From: Streptomyces sp. SM10
GTDB taxonomy: Bacteria > Actinomycetota > Actinomycetes > Streptomycetales > Streptomycetaceae
Direction of reading: 5' to 3'
DNA: 64,000 bases
Assembly (NCBI RefSeq): GCF_002910915.1
Contig: NZ_NEUF01000080.1
Span: forward strand, 1-64,000
Below the pieces are notes generated by a model that did no database searches, had not been told where the DNA came from, and saw only the letters and a program-made list of their open reading frames with translations. The position numbers and the translations under genes were made by a program. Shown here piece after piece: positions 18,556 to 26,874 of the stretch; the stretch's first letter is position 1; every line of letters starts with the position of its first letter.

Positions 18556-19980
18556 TCAAGCAAAGTCGAGGTCAAGGCCCAGCCGTGCGGCGTACTCCGC
18601 GAGACCCGACGTGTCCTCGCCCGCCCAGCCGATGTAGCCGTCGGGCCGTACGAGGAAGAGCCCCTTGCCGTAGGCCTCGGCCGCCTCCGTGCGCAGGATG
18701 CGGACGAGTGCACCGTCGTGCGTGGGGAGCGCCACGTCCGTGGAGACCGCGAGCAGGGTGAAGTGTGGCCCCTGGAAGGCGCCGAAGAGGCGGCCGCTCC
18801 CACCGGCGGACCCGTCGGGGGCCCGGTCGCCCGCCTCCAGGAGGCCGGCGCGGCCGGAGGCCAGCGGGCCTTCGCGGTAGCCGAGCCCCAGCTGCTGCGT
18901 GGCGGTTCCGCGTTCCTGCTCGCCCCGGTGGATGCGGGTCGAGAGGCCCAGCATCTCGGCGGCGACCGGGCGGCGCTCCTGGTCGTAGGTCTCCAGCAGG
19001 GCGTCGGGCGCGCCGTGCAGCAGCACCTGGCCCAGCTTCCAGCCCAGGTTGTAGGCGTCCTGGACGCTGGTGTTCAGCCCCTGACCGCCGGCGGGGGAGT
19101 GGACGTGGGCGGCGTCGCCGGCCAGGAAGACCCGGCCTTCGCGGAAACGGTCCGCCAGTGCGGCGCGCGGCCGGAAGTCCGACGACCAGCGGACCTCGGT
19201 GACATCGTCCGCGCTCAGATGCGTGCGGGCGGCGACGAGTGCCCGGACGCCCTCCGGTGTGGTGTCGGGCGACCCCTCCTTGACCTGGGCGACCAGCTGG
19301 AAGTCCGGGGTGCCGGGCAGCGGGCACAGCGTCAGCATGCCTGCCTCGTCCAGGAAGATGTGCCAGTTCAGCCGGTCGAGGGCCGCCTCTTCGATCCGGA
19401 CGTCCGCCACCAGCGTCGGGGAGGGGTCGACGGTCTCGCCCTCCATCGCGATGGAGAGCGTGCGCCGGACCGTGGAGCGGCCGCCGTCCGCGGCGACCAG
19501 GTAGGAGGCGCGCACCTCGCCGGTGGTGAGCCGGGCGGTGACCCCGTCGTCGTCCTGGGAGAGGCCGGTGAAGGCGGCCGAGAAGAGGACGTCGCCGCCC
19601 AGCTCGCGCAGGCGGTCGAACAGGATCTCCTGGGTCCGCCACTGCGGCATCGTCCAGGGCTCCCCGTACGGCTCGGCCTCGGTGGGCGCCGCGCGGCGGA
19701 ACATGTCGTACGCGCCCTGGCGCTCACCGTCCTTCCAGGTCATCCCCACGGGTGCGGGGCCGCCGTGCTCCCGCACCGCGTCACCCACCCCGAGGTCGTC
19801 GAGGACCTCCCGGGTGCGCGGCTGGATGCCCTTGCCCCGGGAGCCGGGGAAGAGCGAGGGGGCCTGCTCGACGACGAGGGCGCGCACGCCTCGGCGGGCC
19901 AGGTCGCAGGCCAGGGCGAGGCCGCTGGGGCCCGCGCCGACGATCAGGACACCGGTTTCCTTAACGTCGTTAAGTTCCAT
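18556..19980 (-). CDS. FAD-dependent aromatic-ring monooxygenase
   Basis: This 474-residue class A flavoprotein hydroxylase is of the PheA/TfdB/tetracycline-oxygenase type. The N-terminal VLIVGAGPSGLALACDLARRG binds ADP of FAD. The middle FLAGDAAHVHSPAGGQGLNTSVQDAYNLGWKL carries the GD motif that contacts the flavin. The C-terminal 100 residues resemble the thioredoxin-like tail of this group. Typical substrates are phenols or polyketides; tailoring or xenobiotic detoxification is possible. The first codons contain a TetR-type palindrome shared with the divergent regulator, so repression by that TetR is likely. Confidence 0.9.
   Translation of the reverse strand: MELNDVKETGVLIVGAGPSGLALACDLARRGVRALVVEQAPSLFPGSRGKGIQPRTREVLDDLGVGDAVREHGGPAPVGMTWKDGERQGAYDMFRRAAPTEAEPYGEPWTMPQWRTQEILFDRLRELGGDVLFSAAFTGLSQDDDGVTARLTTGEVRASYLVAADGGRSTVRRTLSIAMEGETVDPSPTLVADVRIEEAALDRLNWHIFLDEAGMLTLCPLPGTPDFQLVAQVKEGSPDTTPEGVRALVAARTHLSADDVTEVRWSSDFRPRAALADRFREGRVFLAGDAAHVHSPAGGQGLNTSVQDAYNLGWKLGQVLLHGAPDALLETYDQERRPVAAEMLGLSTRIHRGEQERGTATQQLGLGYREGPLASGRAGLLEAGDRAPDGSAGGSGRLFGAFQGPHFTLLAVSTDVALPTHDGALVRILRTEAAEAYGKGLFLVRPDGYIGWAGEDTSGLAEYAARLGLDLDFA
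19961..19973. promoter_or_regulatory. TetR operator O1, overlapping the monooxygenase start
   Basis: TTAACGTCGTTAA is a perfect palindrome around the central base and extends to 7-bp arms (CTTAACG/CGTTAAG). It lies inside codons 2-8 of the monooxygenase. A second copy lies 36 bp away, centre to centre. Confidence 0.7.
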
Positions 19981-19996
19981 GATTGGGAGTGTGCGC

Positions 19997-20009
19997 TTAA
20001 CGCTGTTAA
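19997..20009. promoter_or_regulatory. TetR operator O2, overlapping the regulator's -10 region
   Basis: TTAACGCTGTTAA matches the O1 palindrome with one asymmetric base. It overlaps a plausible -10 (TTAAAT, 20006-20011) that stands 7 nt before the regulator's GTG start. Binding here would block transcription of the regulator itself. Confidence 0.68.
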
Positions 20010-20018
20010 ATTGTCAAG

Positions 20019-20663
20019 GTGGGTACGACGAAGATCGACCGGGCGCGCGTCGCGGACGCCGGTCTCAGGCTGCTGAACGAGGTGGGCCTGGACGGGCTGA
20101 CCCTGCGCGCCATCGCCAGGGAGCTGGACGTCAAGGCGCCCGCGCTCTACTGGCACTTCAAGGACAAGCAGGCGCTGCTCGACGAGATGGCCACGGTCAT
20201 GTACCGCCGGATGCTGGAGGGGGGCCTGCCCGGGCCCACGCCCCGCGGCTGGCAGGAGCAGATGGTCGCGTACCAGGGTGCGCTGCGCGCGGCGCTGCTG
20301 CGCTACCGCGACGGGGCCAGGGTCTACAGCGGCGCGCAGTTCACCGGCACCGACCACGCCGACGGGCTGGAGGCCCACCTGCGCACCATGGTCGACGCCG
20401 GGTTCGAGCTGTGGCAGGCCGTGCGCGCCGGCACGACCGTGAACGCGTACACGATGGGCTTCGTCACCGAGGAGCAGGGCGTCCAGCCGATGCCCGACGA
20501 GCGGCGGGAGGGGTACGACGTCGACGAGCGGGCCGAGCGGCTGGAGCGCTACCCCCTTGCCGCGGCGGCCGGAGCCGAGATCTTCACCCACTACGACGAG
20601 CGCTTCGAGGACGGCCTGTGGATCGTCGTCGCCGGGATCGAGGCGCGGTACGGGGTGACGTGA
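20019..20663 (+). CDS. TetR family regulator with TetR-class C-terminal domain
   Basis: This 214-residue protein has an N-terminal HTH (RARVADAGLRLLNEVGLDGL, TLRAIARELDVKAPALYWHF, KDKQALLDEMATVM) of the TetR(D)/TcR subclass, and a C-terminal domain like that of true tetracycline repressors (MLEGG..GWQEQMVAY..LRAALL). That subclass often senses aromatic polyketides and controls a divergent efflux pump or flavin monooxygenase, matching the context here. The GTG start has no ribosome-binding site and lies 7 nt after a -10-like TTAAAT, so the transcript may be leaderless. Confidence 0.92.
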   Translation: MGTTKIDRARVADAGLRLLNEVGLDGLTLRAIARELDVKAPALYWHFKDKQALLDEMATVMYRRMLEGGLPGPTPRGWQEQMVAYQGALRAALLRYRDGARVYSGAQFTGTDHADGLEAHLRTMVDAGFELWQAVRAGTTVNAYTMGFVTEEQGVQPMPDERREGYDVDERAERLERYPLAAAAGAEIFTHYDERFEDGLWIVVAGIEARYGVT

Positions 20664-20715
20664 CCCCCGCGCCGCCACGGGCCACGCCGCCGGGGTCACC
20701 GCGAGGACGCCCAGA

Positions 20716-20770
20716 GTTCACCGTTCGTCGGGCCGGACGACACCCGCTCCTTCACCCGCGTCACTAGCGT
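20716..20770 (+). promoter_or_regulatory. Candidate PHO-box region and -10 of the glycopolymer operon
   Basis: GTTCACCGTTC (20716-20726) and CTTCACCCGCG (from 20750) resemble PhoP direct-repeat units, but they are 34 rather than 33 nt apart. A -10-like TAGCGT at 20765-20770 is identical to the one in the other GT2 paralog's promoter. The evidence is weaker than at the central divergent promoters. Confidence 0.4.
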
Positions 20771-20801
20771 GACCGGACCATGATCGAAGGCGAGGGCCCG
20801 C

Positions 20802-21767
20802 GTGCCGAAACTGTCCGTTGTCGTTCCGTTCCACAATGTCGGCGCCTACGCCGACACGACGCTGGGCAGCCTTGCCCGTAACGCGGGCCCCGACATCGAG
20901 TTCCTGCTGGTCGACGACGCCTCCACGGACGACACGCCCGCCGTCGTCGACCGCTGGGCCGACAGACTCCCGCACGCCGAGGTCATCCGGCACGAGGAGA
21001 ACGTGGGCATCGCGGCGGCCCGCAACAGCGGCATCGACGCGGCCCGCGGCGACTTCGTCACCTTCCTCGACGGCGACGACTGGTACGCCCCCGGACACCT
21101 GGCCCGGCTGCTGCACGCCGCCGCCGACCTGGACTGCGACTTCGCCCGCACCGACCACGTCCAGGCCACCGGGACCAGCCGCGTCGTGCGACGCGCCCCC
21201 GCCCGGCTCCGCGACACGGTGATGGACCCACGCGAAGGCATCGCCTCTCCCGAGTGGGAGACGATGGTCGACTACCCCTTCGTCTGGGCGGGCGTCTACC
21301 ACCGGCGGCTCTTCGAGGACGGCGGCCACCGCTTCACCACCCGGCTGCGCACCGCCGAGGACCGGCTGTGGATCTGGCAGCTGCACCTGCGGGCCCGGAG
21401 CTACGCGGCGCTGAACCTGTACGGAGTGTTCTACCGGCGCGGTGTCACCACGTCTTTGACGCAGATCAAGGACTCCCGCCAGCTGGACTTCTTCCCCGCC
21501 TACGACACGCTGATCGACGAGATCCGCGAGGACCAGGACGCGGAGCTCCTCCTTCCCAAGGCGGTCCGCACCTACTGCGCGATGATCGCCTTCCACAACG
21601 AGAAGGCGGACGCGTACGAGCCGGCGACCCTCCGGCGCCTGCGCCACGAGTCGGCGGCCGCGCTGCACCGCATGCCGCAGCCGGTGCTCGACCACACCCT
21701 GACGATGATGGACACGCGGCGCAGCACCCTGCTCCACCGCCTGCGTGACAAGCAGAAGGCCGCCTGA
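20802..21767 (+). CDS. Glycosyltransferase family 2
   Basis: This 321-residue GT-A enzyme has LSVVVPFHNV at the N-terminus, DDAS near residue 38 and the metal-binding DGDD at about residue 89, then the conserved RTAEDRLWIWQLHL. A C-terminal helical region follows. It probably adds a hexose during assembly of the nonulosonic-acid cell-wall polymer. The GTG start has GGCGAGGG upstream. It is 3 bp from the next gene and is a clear paralog of the minus-strand GT2 at 29.3-30.3 kb. Confidence 0.9.
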   Translation: MPKLSVVVPFHNVGAYADTTLGSLARNAGPDIEFLLVDDASTDDTPAVVDRWADRLPHAEVIRHEENVGIAAARNSGIDAARGDFVTFLDGDDWYAPGHLARLLHAAADLDCDFARTDHVQATGTSRVVRRAPARLRDTVMDPREGIASPEWETMVDYPFVWAGVYHRRLFEDGGHRFTTRLRTAEDRLWIWQLHLRARSYAALNLYGVFYRRGVTTSLTQIKDSRQLDFFPAYDTLIDEIREDQDAELLLPKAVRTYCAMIAFHNEKADAYEPATLRRLRHESAAALHRMPQPVLDHTLTMMDTRRSTLLHRLRDKQKAA

Positions 21768-21770
21768 CCC

Positions 21771-23117
21771 ATGCCCACGCGCACCCAGATCTTCCAGGTG
21801 TCGACCCTGTACGGGGCGGCCACACTCGCCGCGGCGCTGGACGCCGGCCAGTTCGGGCCCGGCCAGGACAGCCACCGCGTCCTGCTCGTCTCCAACAACG
21901 CGGCGGTCCCCGAGACCGCCCTCCGGCTGGAGGAGATGCGGGGCTACGGGGACATCGCCGCCCGCTTCGACTCCGTCGTCGACTGGAACGACGCCATCAG
22001 CCCCCATCACCCCAGCGGATGGGGCCCGCGCGCCGAGGAGACCGAGCTCTGGCAGCGCGCCTTCCGCCTCGCCTGGGGCATCGACCCCGACGGGCCCGTC
22101 GACCTCGCCGTCGAATCCATCCAGGTCAACCCCGCCCGCGCACTGGCAGCGATCTTCTCCGAGAGCGCCGTGCACGTCTACGCGGACGGCCTGATGAGCT
22201 ACGGCCCGACCCGCAACAAGGTGCCGCGGTCGATCGCCTGCCGGATCCAGCGGGTGCTCCACCTTGACCTCGTACCGGGACTCCGTCCCCTCCTCCTCGC
22301 CGAGTCCGGTGTCGAGCCCGAACTCGTCCCGAACGAGGCCTTCCGCAAGGTCCTCGGGGAGATCGCCGGGGCGGCGGACGGCGACCGAGGGCTCGCCGAG
22401 GCCGAGGCCGCGGCACCCACGGCCGTGCTTCTCGGCCAGTACCTCGCCGCGCTGAACATCCTCACGGCCGAGGAGGAGGAGGACCTGCACCTGCGCATGC
22501 TGCGCGGCGCGGCGCGGGCCGGCCACACCTCCGTCCTCTTCAAGCCCCACCCCACCGCACCGGCCCGCTACTCCCGCGCCCTCGACGACGCCGCCTCCGC
22601 GCTGGGGGTGCGGCTGACCACGATGGACGGCCCGCTGCTCGCCGAGACCCTCTACGAGAGGTGCGCGCCGACGCTCGTCGTCGGCTGCTTCTCCACCGCG
22701 ATGTTCACGGCGGCCGCCTACTACGGCATCCCGGTGGCACGGGTCGGCACCCGTCTCGTCCTGGACCGCGTCACCCCGTACGAGAACAGCAACCGCATCC
22801 CGCTGACGATCGTCGACCACCTCGTGCCCGACCTGGACGAGCAGGCAGGCGAACCGGTGTCCGAACTGCCGCCCACGGCCCCCGGCACTCTCGCGCCCCT
22901 GGTCCGGACGGTCGGCTACTGCATGCAGGCAGGACTCCACCCCACGCTGCGCGCCGAGGCCGAGTCCTGGCTCCGGGACCACCTCGACAGCACCACGCAG
23001 CACTACTTCAAGCGGCGCCGCCTGCAGAAGCTCACCCTGCCCGGCGGCGGCCCACGAGGAGCGGCGATCCGGCTGCGCCGCACCGTACGGCGCACCCGCA
23101 GCAGCCTCGGCCTCTGA
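21771..23117 (+). CDS. Alpha-2,8-polysialyltransferase family protein
   Basis: This 448-residue protein resembles the bacterial polysialyltransferase family (A-2_8-polyST, GT-B-like). It starts with TQIFQVSTLYGAATLAAALDAGQF. Toward the C-terminus it has the donor-site motif LFKPHPTAP (HP) and VVGCFSTAMFTAAAYYGIPVA (the S-T element), the features that bind CMP-sialic acid. A basic C-terminus (YFKRRRLQKL, RLRRTVRRTR) suggests membrane association. In this setting it would transfer Kdn or a related nonulosonate onto the wall polymer. It has a paralog at 27985-29322. Confidence 0.8.
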   Translation: MPTRTQIFQVSTLYGAATLAAALDAGQFGPGQDSHRVLLVSNNAAVPETALRLEEMRGYGDIAARFDSVVDWNDAISPHHPSGWGPRAEETELWQRAFRLAWGIDPDGPVDLAVESIQVNPARALAAIFSESAVHVYADGLMSYGPTRNKVPRSIACRIQRVLHLDLVPGLRPLLLAESGVEPELVPNEAFRKVLGEIAGAADGDRGLAEAEAAAPTAVLLGQYLAALNILTAEEEEDLHLRMLRGAARAGHTSVLFKPHPTAPARYSRALDDAASALGVRLTTMDGPLLAETLYERCAPTLVVGCFSTAMFTAAAYYGIPVARVGTRLVLDRVTPYENSNRIPLTIVDHLVPDLDEQAGEPVSELPPTAPGTLAPLVRTVGYCMQAGLHPTLRAEAESWLRDHLDSTTQHYFKRRRLQKLTLPGGGPRGAAIRLRRTVRRTRSSLGL

Positions 23118-23174
23118 CCCGGAGCCGGGGCGCGTGCCCCGGCCGGCCACTGATGACAGAACGGCGGAACGAGC

Positions 23175-24467
23175 ATGGGCCAGACCTTCACGGGGCTGCT
23201 CAAGTCGGTACGGGCGAGAGCCGGGCAGGGCGGCGGCACGGCACGGCCGGCGCCGACGGCCGCCCTGCGCCTCTGCGGCGACTACCTCGCGGGCCTCGCC
23301 ACGGGCGGTCCCGTGGACGACGCCCGCCGGACCCGGCTCGTCGCCGCCATCGGCGGCCTCACGCGGGCCTGCGGTACCGACGGGGACGACCTGTTCGATG
23401 TCCTGCTGCTCACCGGCAGGCGTGCTCTGGAGGCCGGCGGCGAGGCGGAGACACGTCTCGCCCTCGGCATCGCCGTCGAGGCCACGGAGCTGCGGCCCCG
23501 GTCAAAGGGCGCGTGGCGGCTGCGCGGTGGCGCCCTGGACGCGCTGGGCCGCCGCGACGAGGCGGTGGAGTCCTACGAGCGTCACCTGACGCTCCAGCAG
23601 AACCCACGGTCCGCCGACGACATCGCGCGCCGGATCGCCACCCTGAAGGACCTCCGCGCCTGTCTGGACGAGGCCGCCGGACTGCTGCCCGGCGAGGACG
23701 GCCCCCGGCTGCGCACGCTCCACAACGCCCCGGCCGGGCAGGCCCGCACCGACTTCGCCGAGGCCGTGCGACGGCGGACCGCCGCGGCCGGCGGGATGCA
23801 CGACCCCGAGGTCCGCCGCCTCGCCGCCCTGTACGCCGCCCACCGCAGGCTGCTGGACCGCGACAGGCTGGCCGACCCCCTGCTCGGCGGCGCCGAGCCG
23901 CTCGGGGCCACCGCCCTGCGCCGTCTGGTCGCCGGACGCTCGGTCTGCCTGGTCGCGGGCGCACCCCGGATCGCCGACGAGGAACGCGCCCCGGGCAGTC
24001 CGCTGGGGAAGCTGATCGACGCGTACGACCTGGTGGTGCGCTGCGACAGCGTCCCCTCCGCCGCCCGGCGCACCGACCTGCACGCGGTCACGCTGCGGGG
24101 CGACACTCCGTGGACGGGCCCCGCATGGGACCGGCCGGCGGGCACCCGCCTGGTCTTCGGCGACTCGCTGTCGCACTGGCGCCGTTCGCTGCGCGCCCGC
24201 CTGGTCGCCGGCGCGCAGGACCACATCGGCGACGCCTCGCTGCGGCACCCCCTGGACGATCCGGCGCTGCTCGGCGAGGGCGAGCGGTGGCCCCGGGCCG
24301 GCACCGCCTTCACCGTGCTCCGCCTCCTGGACTTCCTCGACGCCGCCGACCGCCTGGACCTCATCGGCTTCGGACTGCCCGGGCAGTTGCAGCCGCGCGA
24401 GCGCGCGTGGGTCACGGCCCGCGCGACACACGAGGACGAGACCGAGATGAGGACCGCACTCCGATGA
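23175..24467 (+). CDS. TPR protein with sialyltransferase-like (GT29-type) domain
   Basis: The 430-residue product has a helical/TPR N-terminal region (about residues 1-150, for example AWRLRGGALDALGRRDEAVESYERHL). The C-terminal domain contains RSVCLVAGAPRIADEE and, shortly after, SPLGKLIDAYDLVVRCDSV, which resembles sialylmotif L of GT29 sialyltransferases. TAFTVLRLLDFLDAADRLDLIGFGLPG follows where motif S would lie. I infer a CMP-nonulosonate transferase or sugar transferase role. Its last codons overlap the next gene's ATG by 4 bp (ATGA), so the two are coupled. Confidence 0.7.
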   Translation: MGQTFTGLLKSVRARAGQGGGTARPAPTAALRLCGDYLAGLATGGPVDDARRTRLVAAIGGLTRACGTDGDDLFDVLLLTGRRALEAGGEAETRLALGIAVEATELRPRSKGAWRLRGGALDALGRRDEAVESYERHLTLQQNPRSADDIARRIATLKDLRACLDEAAGLLPGEDGPRLRTLHNAPAGQARTDFAEAVRRRTAAAGGMHDPEVRRLAALYAAHRRLLDRDRLADPLLGGAEPLGATALRRLVAGRSVCLVAGAPRIADEERAPGSPLGKLIDAYDLVVRCDSVPSAARRTDLHAVTLRGDTPWTGPAWDRPAGTRLVFGDSLSHWRRSLRARLVAGAQDHIGDASLRHPLDDPALLGEGERWPRAGTAFTVLRLLDFLDAADRLDLIGFGLPGQLQPRERAWVTARATHEDETEMRTALR

Positions 24468-26824
24468 ACACCCCCGCCGACAGACGGACCGGCCCCGCCG
24501 GGGGCGGCCAGGGCGCAGCGTCCGGCGCCGACGACCGGCGCGCCGTCACCGGCAAGCGGAGCATCGCCTTCGCGGCCTGGGCCGACGAGGACCGGATGCC
24601 CGGTCTCCTGGTGCTGCTGCGCAGCCTCGCACTGAACGACCCCGCCGTCTGCGAGGACTTCCTCGTCCTGCACCCGGGACTGCCCGACTCCACGTTCGAC
24701 GCCGCCCGCCGGCTGCACCCGCGCCTCGTCCCGCGGAGGGCGGAGAGCCGCCTCGACGTCTTCCGGGAGACCGGCTACGACACGGTCGTCGCCCTCGGCG
24801 CCGACATGGTCGTCCTCGGCTCCCTCCGCCCGCTGCTCGCCCTCCGCACCGGCGTGGCAGCGGTGCCGCAGCCCGGCCCCGGCGGCGAACGGACCGTACG
24901 CGACGACGGGCTGCTGGTGATCCAGCGCCAGGACGTGACGGACGCGCTGCTGGACGCCCTGGCCGCAGACGGCGAGGGAGCGGTGGACCGAGCGCTGACG
25001 GAGGCCGGAGTCCTCGAACCCCTCGGCTCCCGCTACGACGTCCCGGCCGGCGGGCCGGGGGACGACACCCCCGTCCCCGGGAGCACCGTCGTCCTCCACC
25101 TCGGTGAGGACCCGGCACCCGGAACCCCCGCCCACGAGGCACGCGAACGCCACGAGCTGGACGACGAGGCCTTCCGCGCCGCCTACTGCGCCCTGCCCGG
25201 CCCCACCCACCCCGAACTGCTCCTGCACTGCGCCCTGCCGTTCCCCGAAGGGGGGCGTACGCCGGTGGACCTGGTCCGCCGGGTCGCCGAGGTGCACCGC
25301 CAGCAGGGCCGCTACGACGAGGCCGTCGCCCTGCTCACCCCCGCCGTGAGGGACCGTCCCGACCTGCCGCGCTGCCACGAGACGCTGGGCATCTGCCTGA
25401 TGGCCCTGTCCCGCTACGAGGAGGCCGAGGCACACCTCCTCCTGGCCACCGTCTCACCCGACATCGCCGCCCGCGCCTACGGTCAGCTGGCCCGGCTCGC
25501 CTGGCTGACGGGCCGTGACGAGGACGCGCACACCTACGCCCGGGAAGGCCTCGACGCCGACCCGGCCGACGGCAACTGCCATGCCTGGCACGTCCGTACG
25601 AGCCCGGCTCCCGTCCCCGCGACGAAGACGGACCCGGTCGCCGCACACGAACAGCTGGCCCACGTCGCCCTGTTCGCCGACGGCCAGGAGAACGCGGGCG
25701 ACAAGGTGCTCCCCGAAGCCGTGCGGATGTGCTTCGGGCCCGACACCGGACCCGCGCGCTGGCACGAGCGGTCCGTGCACCGGCTGGTCGACGGGCCCGG
25801 CCTGGAGGAGCTCAACGCCCGGCGCGGCATCGTGGTCGGCGGCGGCGGACTCTTCCTCCCGGACACCGCCCCCAACGGCAACAGCGGCTGGCAGTGGAAC
25901 ATCCCCGACGGCCTCCTGGACCGGATCACCACCCCGCTCGCCGTCTTCGCGGTCGGCTACAACGTCTTCGACGGCCAGCGCTACCGCCGGGAGCGCTTCG
26001 CGGAGAGCCTGCGCGCCCTCGTCGCGAAGTCGTCCTTCTTCGGGCTGCGCAACCACGGCTCCGTCGAGCGGGTCAGGGAACTGCTGCCCGAGGAGCTCCG
26101 GGAGCGGGTGCGCTACCAGCCGTGCCCCACCACCGTGGCCCGCCACCTCGACCCCGGACCCGACGACGGTGCGGGCCGGGACGACACCGTACTGATCAAC
26201 TGCGCCTACGACCGGGCCGGTCTGCGCTTCGGCCACGACTACGGCCACTTCCTGGCCGAGACGGCCGCCGCCGTGCGCGCCATCGGCGAGCGCGCCGAGG
26301 TCCGGTACGCGGCCCACATGCCGGCCGACGAGAGATTCGTCCACGACCTGCGCAGGGAACACGGCACGGCCCTGCCGGTGGAGCCGCTGTACCTGTTCTC
26401 CAACGACCGGATCCGCGAGCTCTACCGGCGTACCCGCCTGGTCATCGGCGCGCGCGGGCACGCGGGAATGATCCCCTTCGGCTGCGGCACACCGATCATC
26501 AGCCTCGTCTCGCACCCCAAACTCGCCTACTTCCTCGCGGACATCGACCGCCCCGACTGGGGTGTGTCCGTCCACGAGCGGTCGCTGGGCACCCGGCTCG
26601 CCGAACGGGCGGCGCACGTGCTGGACGACCACGCGGCGGCGGTGGCCGACGTGCACGGCCGGCAGGAGCACCTCTGGTCGGTGACCCGCGACAACCTCAC
26701 CGCACTCCAGGAGCTGTTCGGGCTGCCGGACCCCTTCGCCGCGCGCCCGGCCCCGCAGGTCCCGCGACCCCGTGCAGCCGAGCCGGCACGGGGTCTTCAC
26801 CTGCCCGACACCCGGACGAAGTGA
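24464..26824 (+). CDS. Fusion: GT8-like domain, TPR, polysaccharide pyruvyltransferase
   Basis: This 786-residue protein appears to have three modules. Residues about 30-245 resemble a small GT8-like glycosyltransferase (SIAFAAWADEDRMPGLLVLLRSLALND, VVALGADMVVLGSL). Residues about 265-365 are TPR repeats (HRQQGRYDEAVALL, CLMALSRYEEAEAHL, WLTGRDEDAHTYAREGL). Residues about 390-770 are a CsaB/WcaK-type pyruvyltransferase (GQENAGDKVLPEAV, IVVGGGGLFLPD, LVIGARGHAGMIPFGCGTPIISL). Pyruvyl ketals add negative charge without phosphate, which suits a phosphate-sparing polymer. The ATG overlaps the upstream stop. Confidence 0.8.
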   Translation: MNTPADRRTGPAGGGQGAASGADDRRAVTGKRSIAFAAWADEDRMPGLLVLLRSLALNDPAVCEDFLVLHPGLPDSTFDAARRLHPRLVPRRAESRLDVFRETGYDTVVALGADMVVLGSLRPLLALRTGVAAVPQPGPGGERTVRDDGLLVIQRQDVTDALLDALAADGEGAVDRALTEAGVLEPLGSRYDVPAGGPGDDTPVPGSTVVLHLGEDPAPGTPAHEARERHELDDEAFRAAYCALPGPTHPELLLHCALPFPEGGRTPVDLVRRVAEVHRQQGRYDEAVALLTPAVRDRPDLPRCHETLGICLMALSRYEEAEAHLLLATVSPDIAARAYGQLARLAWLTGRDEDAHTYAREGLDADPADGNCHAWHVRTSPAPVPATKTDPVAAHEQLAHVALFADGQENAGDKVLPEAVRMCFGPDTGPARWHERSVHRLVDGPGLEELNARRGIVVGGGGLFLPDTAPNGNSGWQWNIPDGLLDRITTPLAVFAVGYNVFDGQRYRRERFAESLRALVAKSSFFGLRNHGSVERVRELLPEELRERVRYQPCPTTVARHLDPGPDDGAGRDDTVLINCAYDRAGLRFGHDYGHFLAETAAAVRAIGERAEVRYAAHMPADERFVHDLRREHGTALPVEPLYLFSNDRIRELYRRTRLVIGARGHAGMIPFGCGTPIISLVSHPKLAYFLADIDRPDWGVSVHERSLGTRLAERAAHVLDDHAAAVADVHGRQEHLWSVTRDNLTALQELFGLPDPFAARPAPQVPRPRAAEPARGLHLPDTRTK

Positions 26825-26826
26825 CT

Positions 26827-26852
26827 GTTCACCTGACCGGAGTTCACCCCGG
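26827..26852 (+). promoter_or_regulatory. GTTCACC direct repeats before the acyltransferase gene
   Basis: Two GTTCACC copies start at 26827 and 26842, 15 nt apart, so they do not follow the 11-nt PhoP period exactly. A -10-like TAGCCT lies at 26866-26871, very close to the ATG. This is a possible degenerate PHO box. Confidence 0.35.
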
Positions 26853-26874
26853 CCCGACCCGTTCGTAGCCTGCG

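Noticed and set aside
20718..23150. An 810-codon open frame on the minus strand
   Set aside because: It is antisense to the GT2 and polysialyltransferase genes, which have clear motifs and start signals; the long frame is a by-product of high GC3.
22661..26824. A 1387-codon open frame on the plus strand
   Set aside because: Its first two thirds are out-of-frame translation of two real genes rich in Arg/Pro/Gly; only the part from 24464 is coding.
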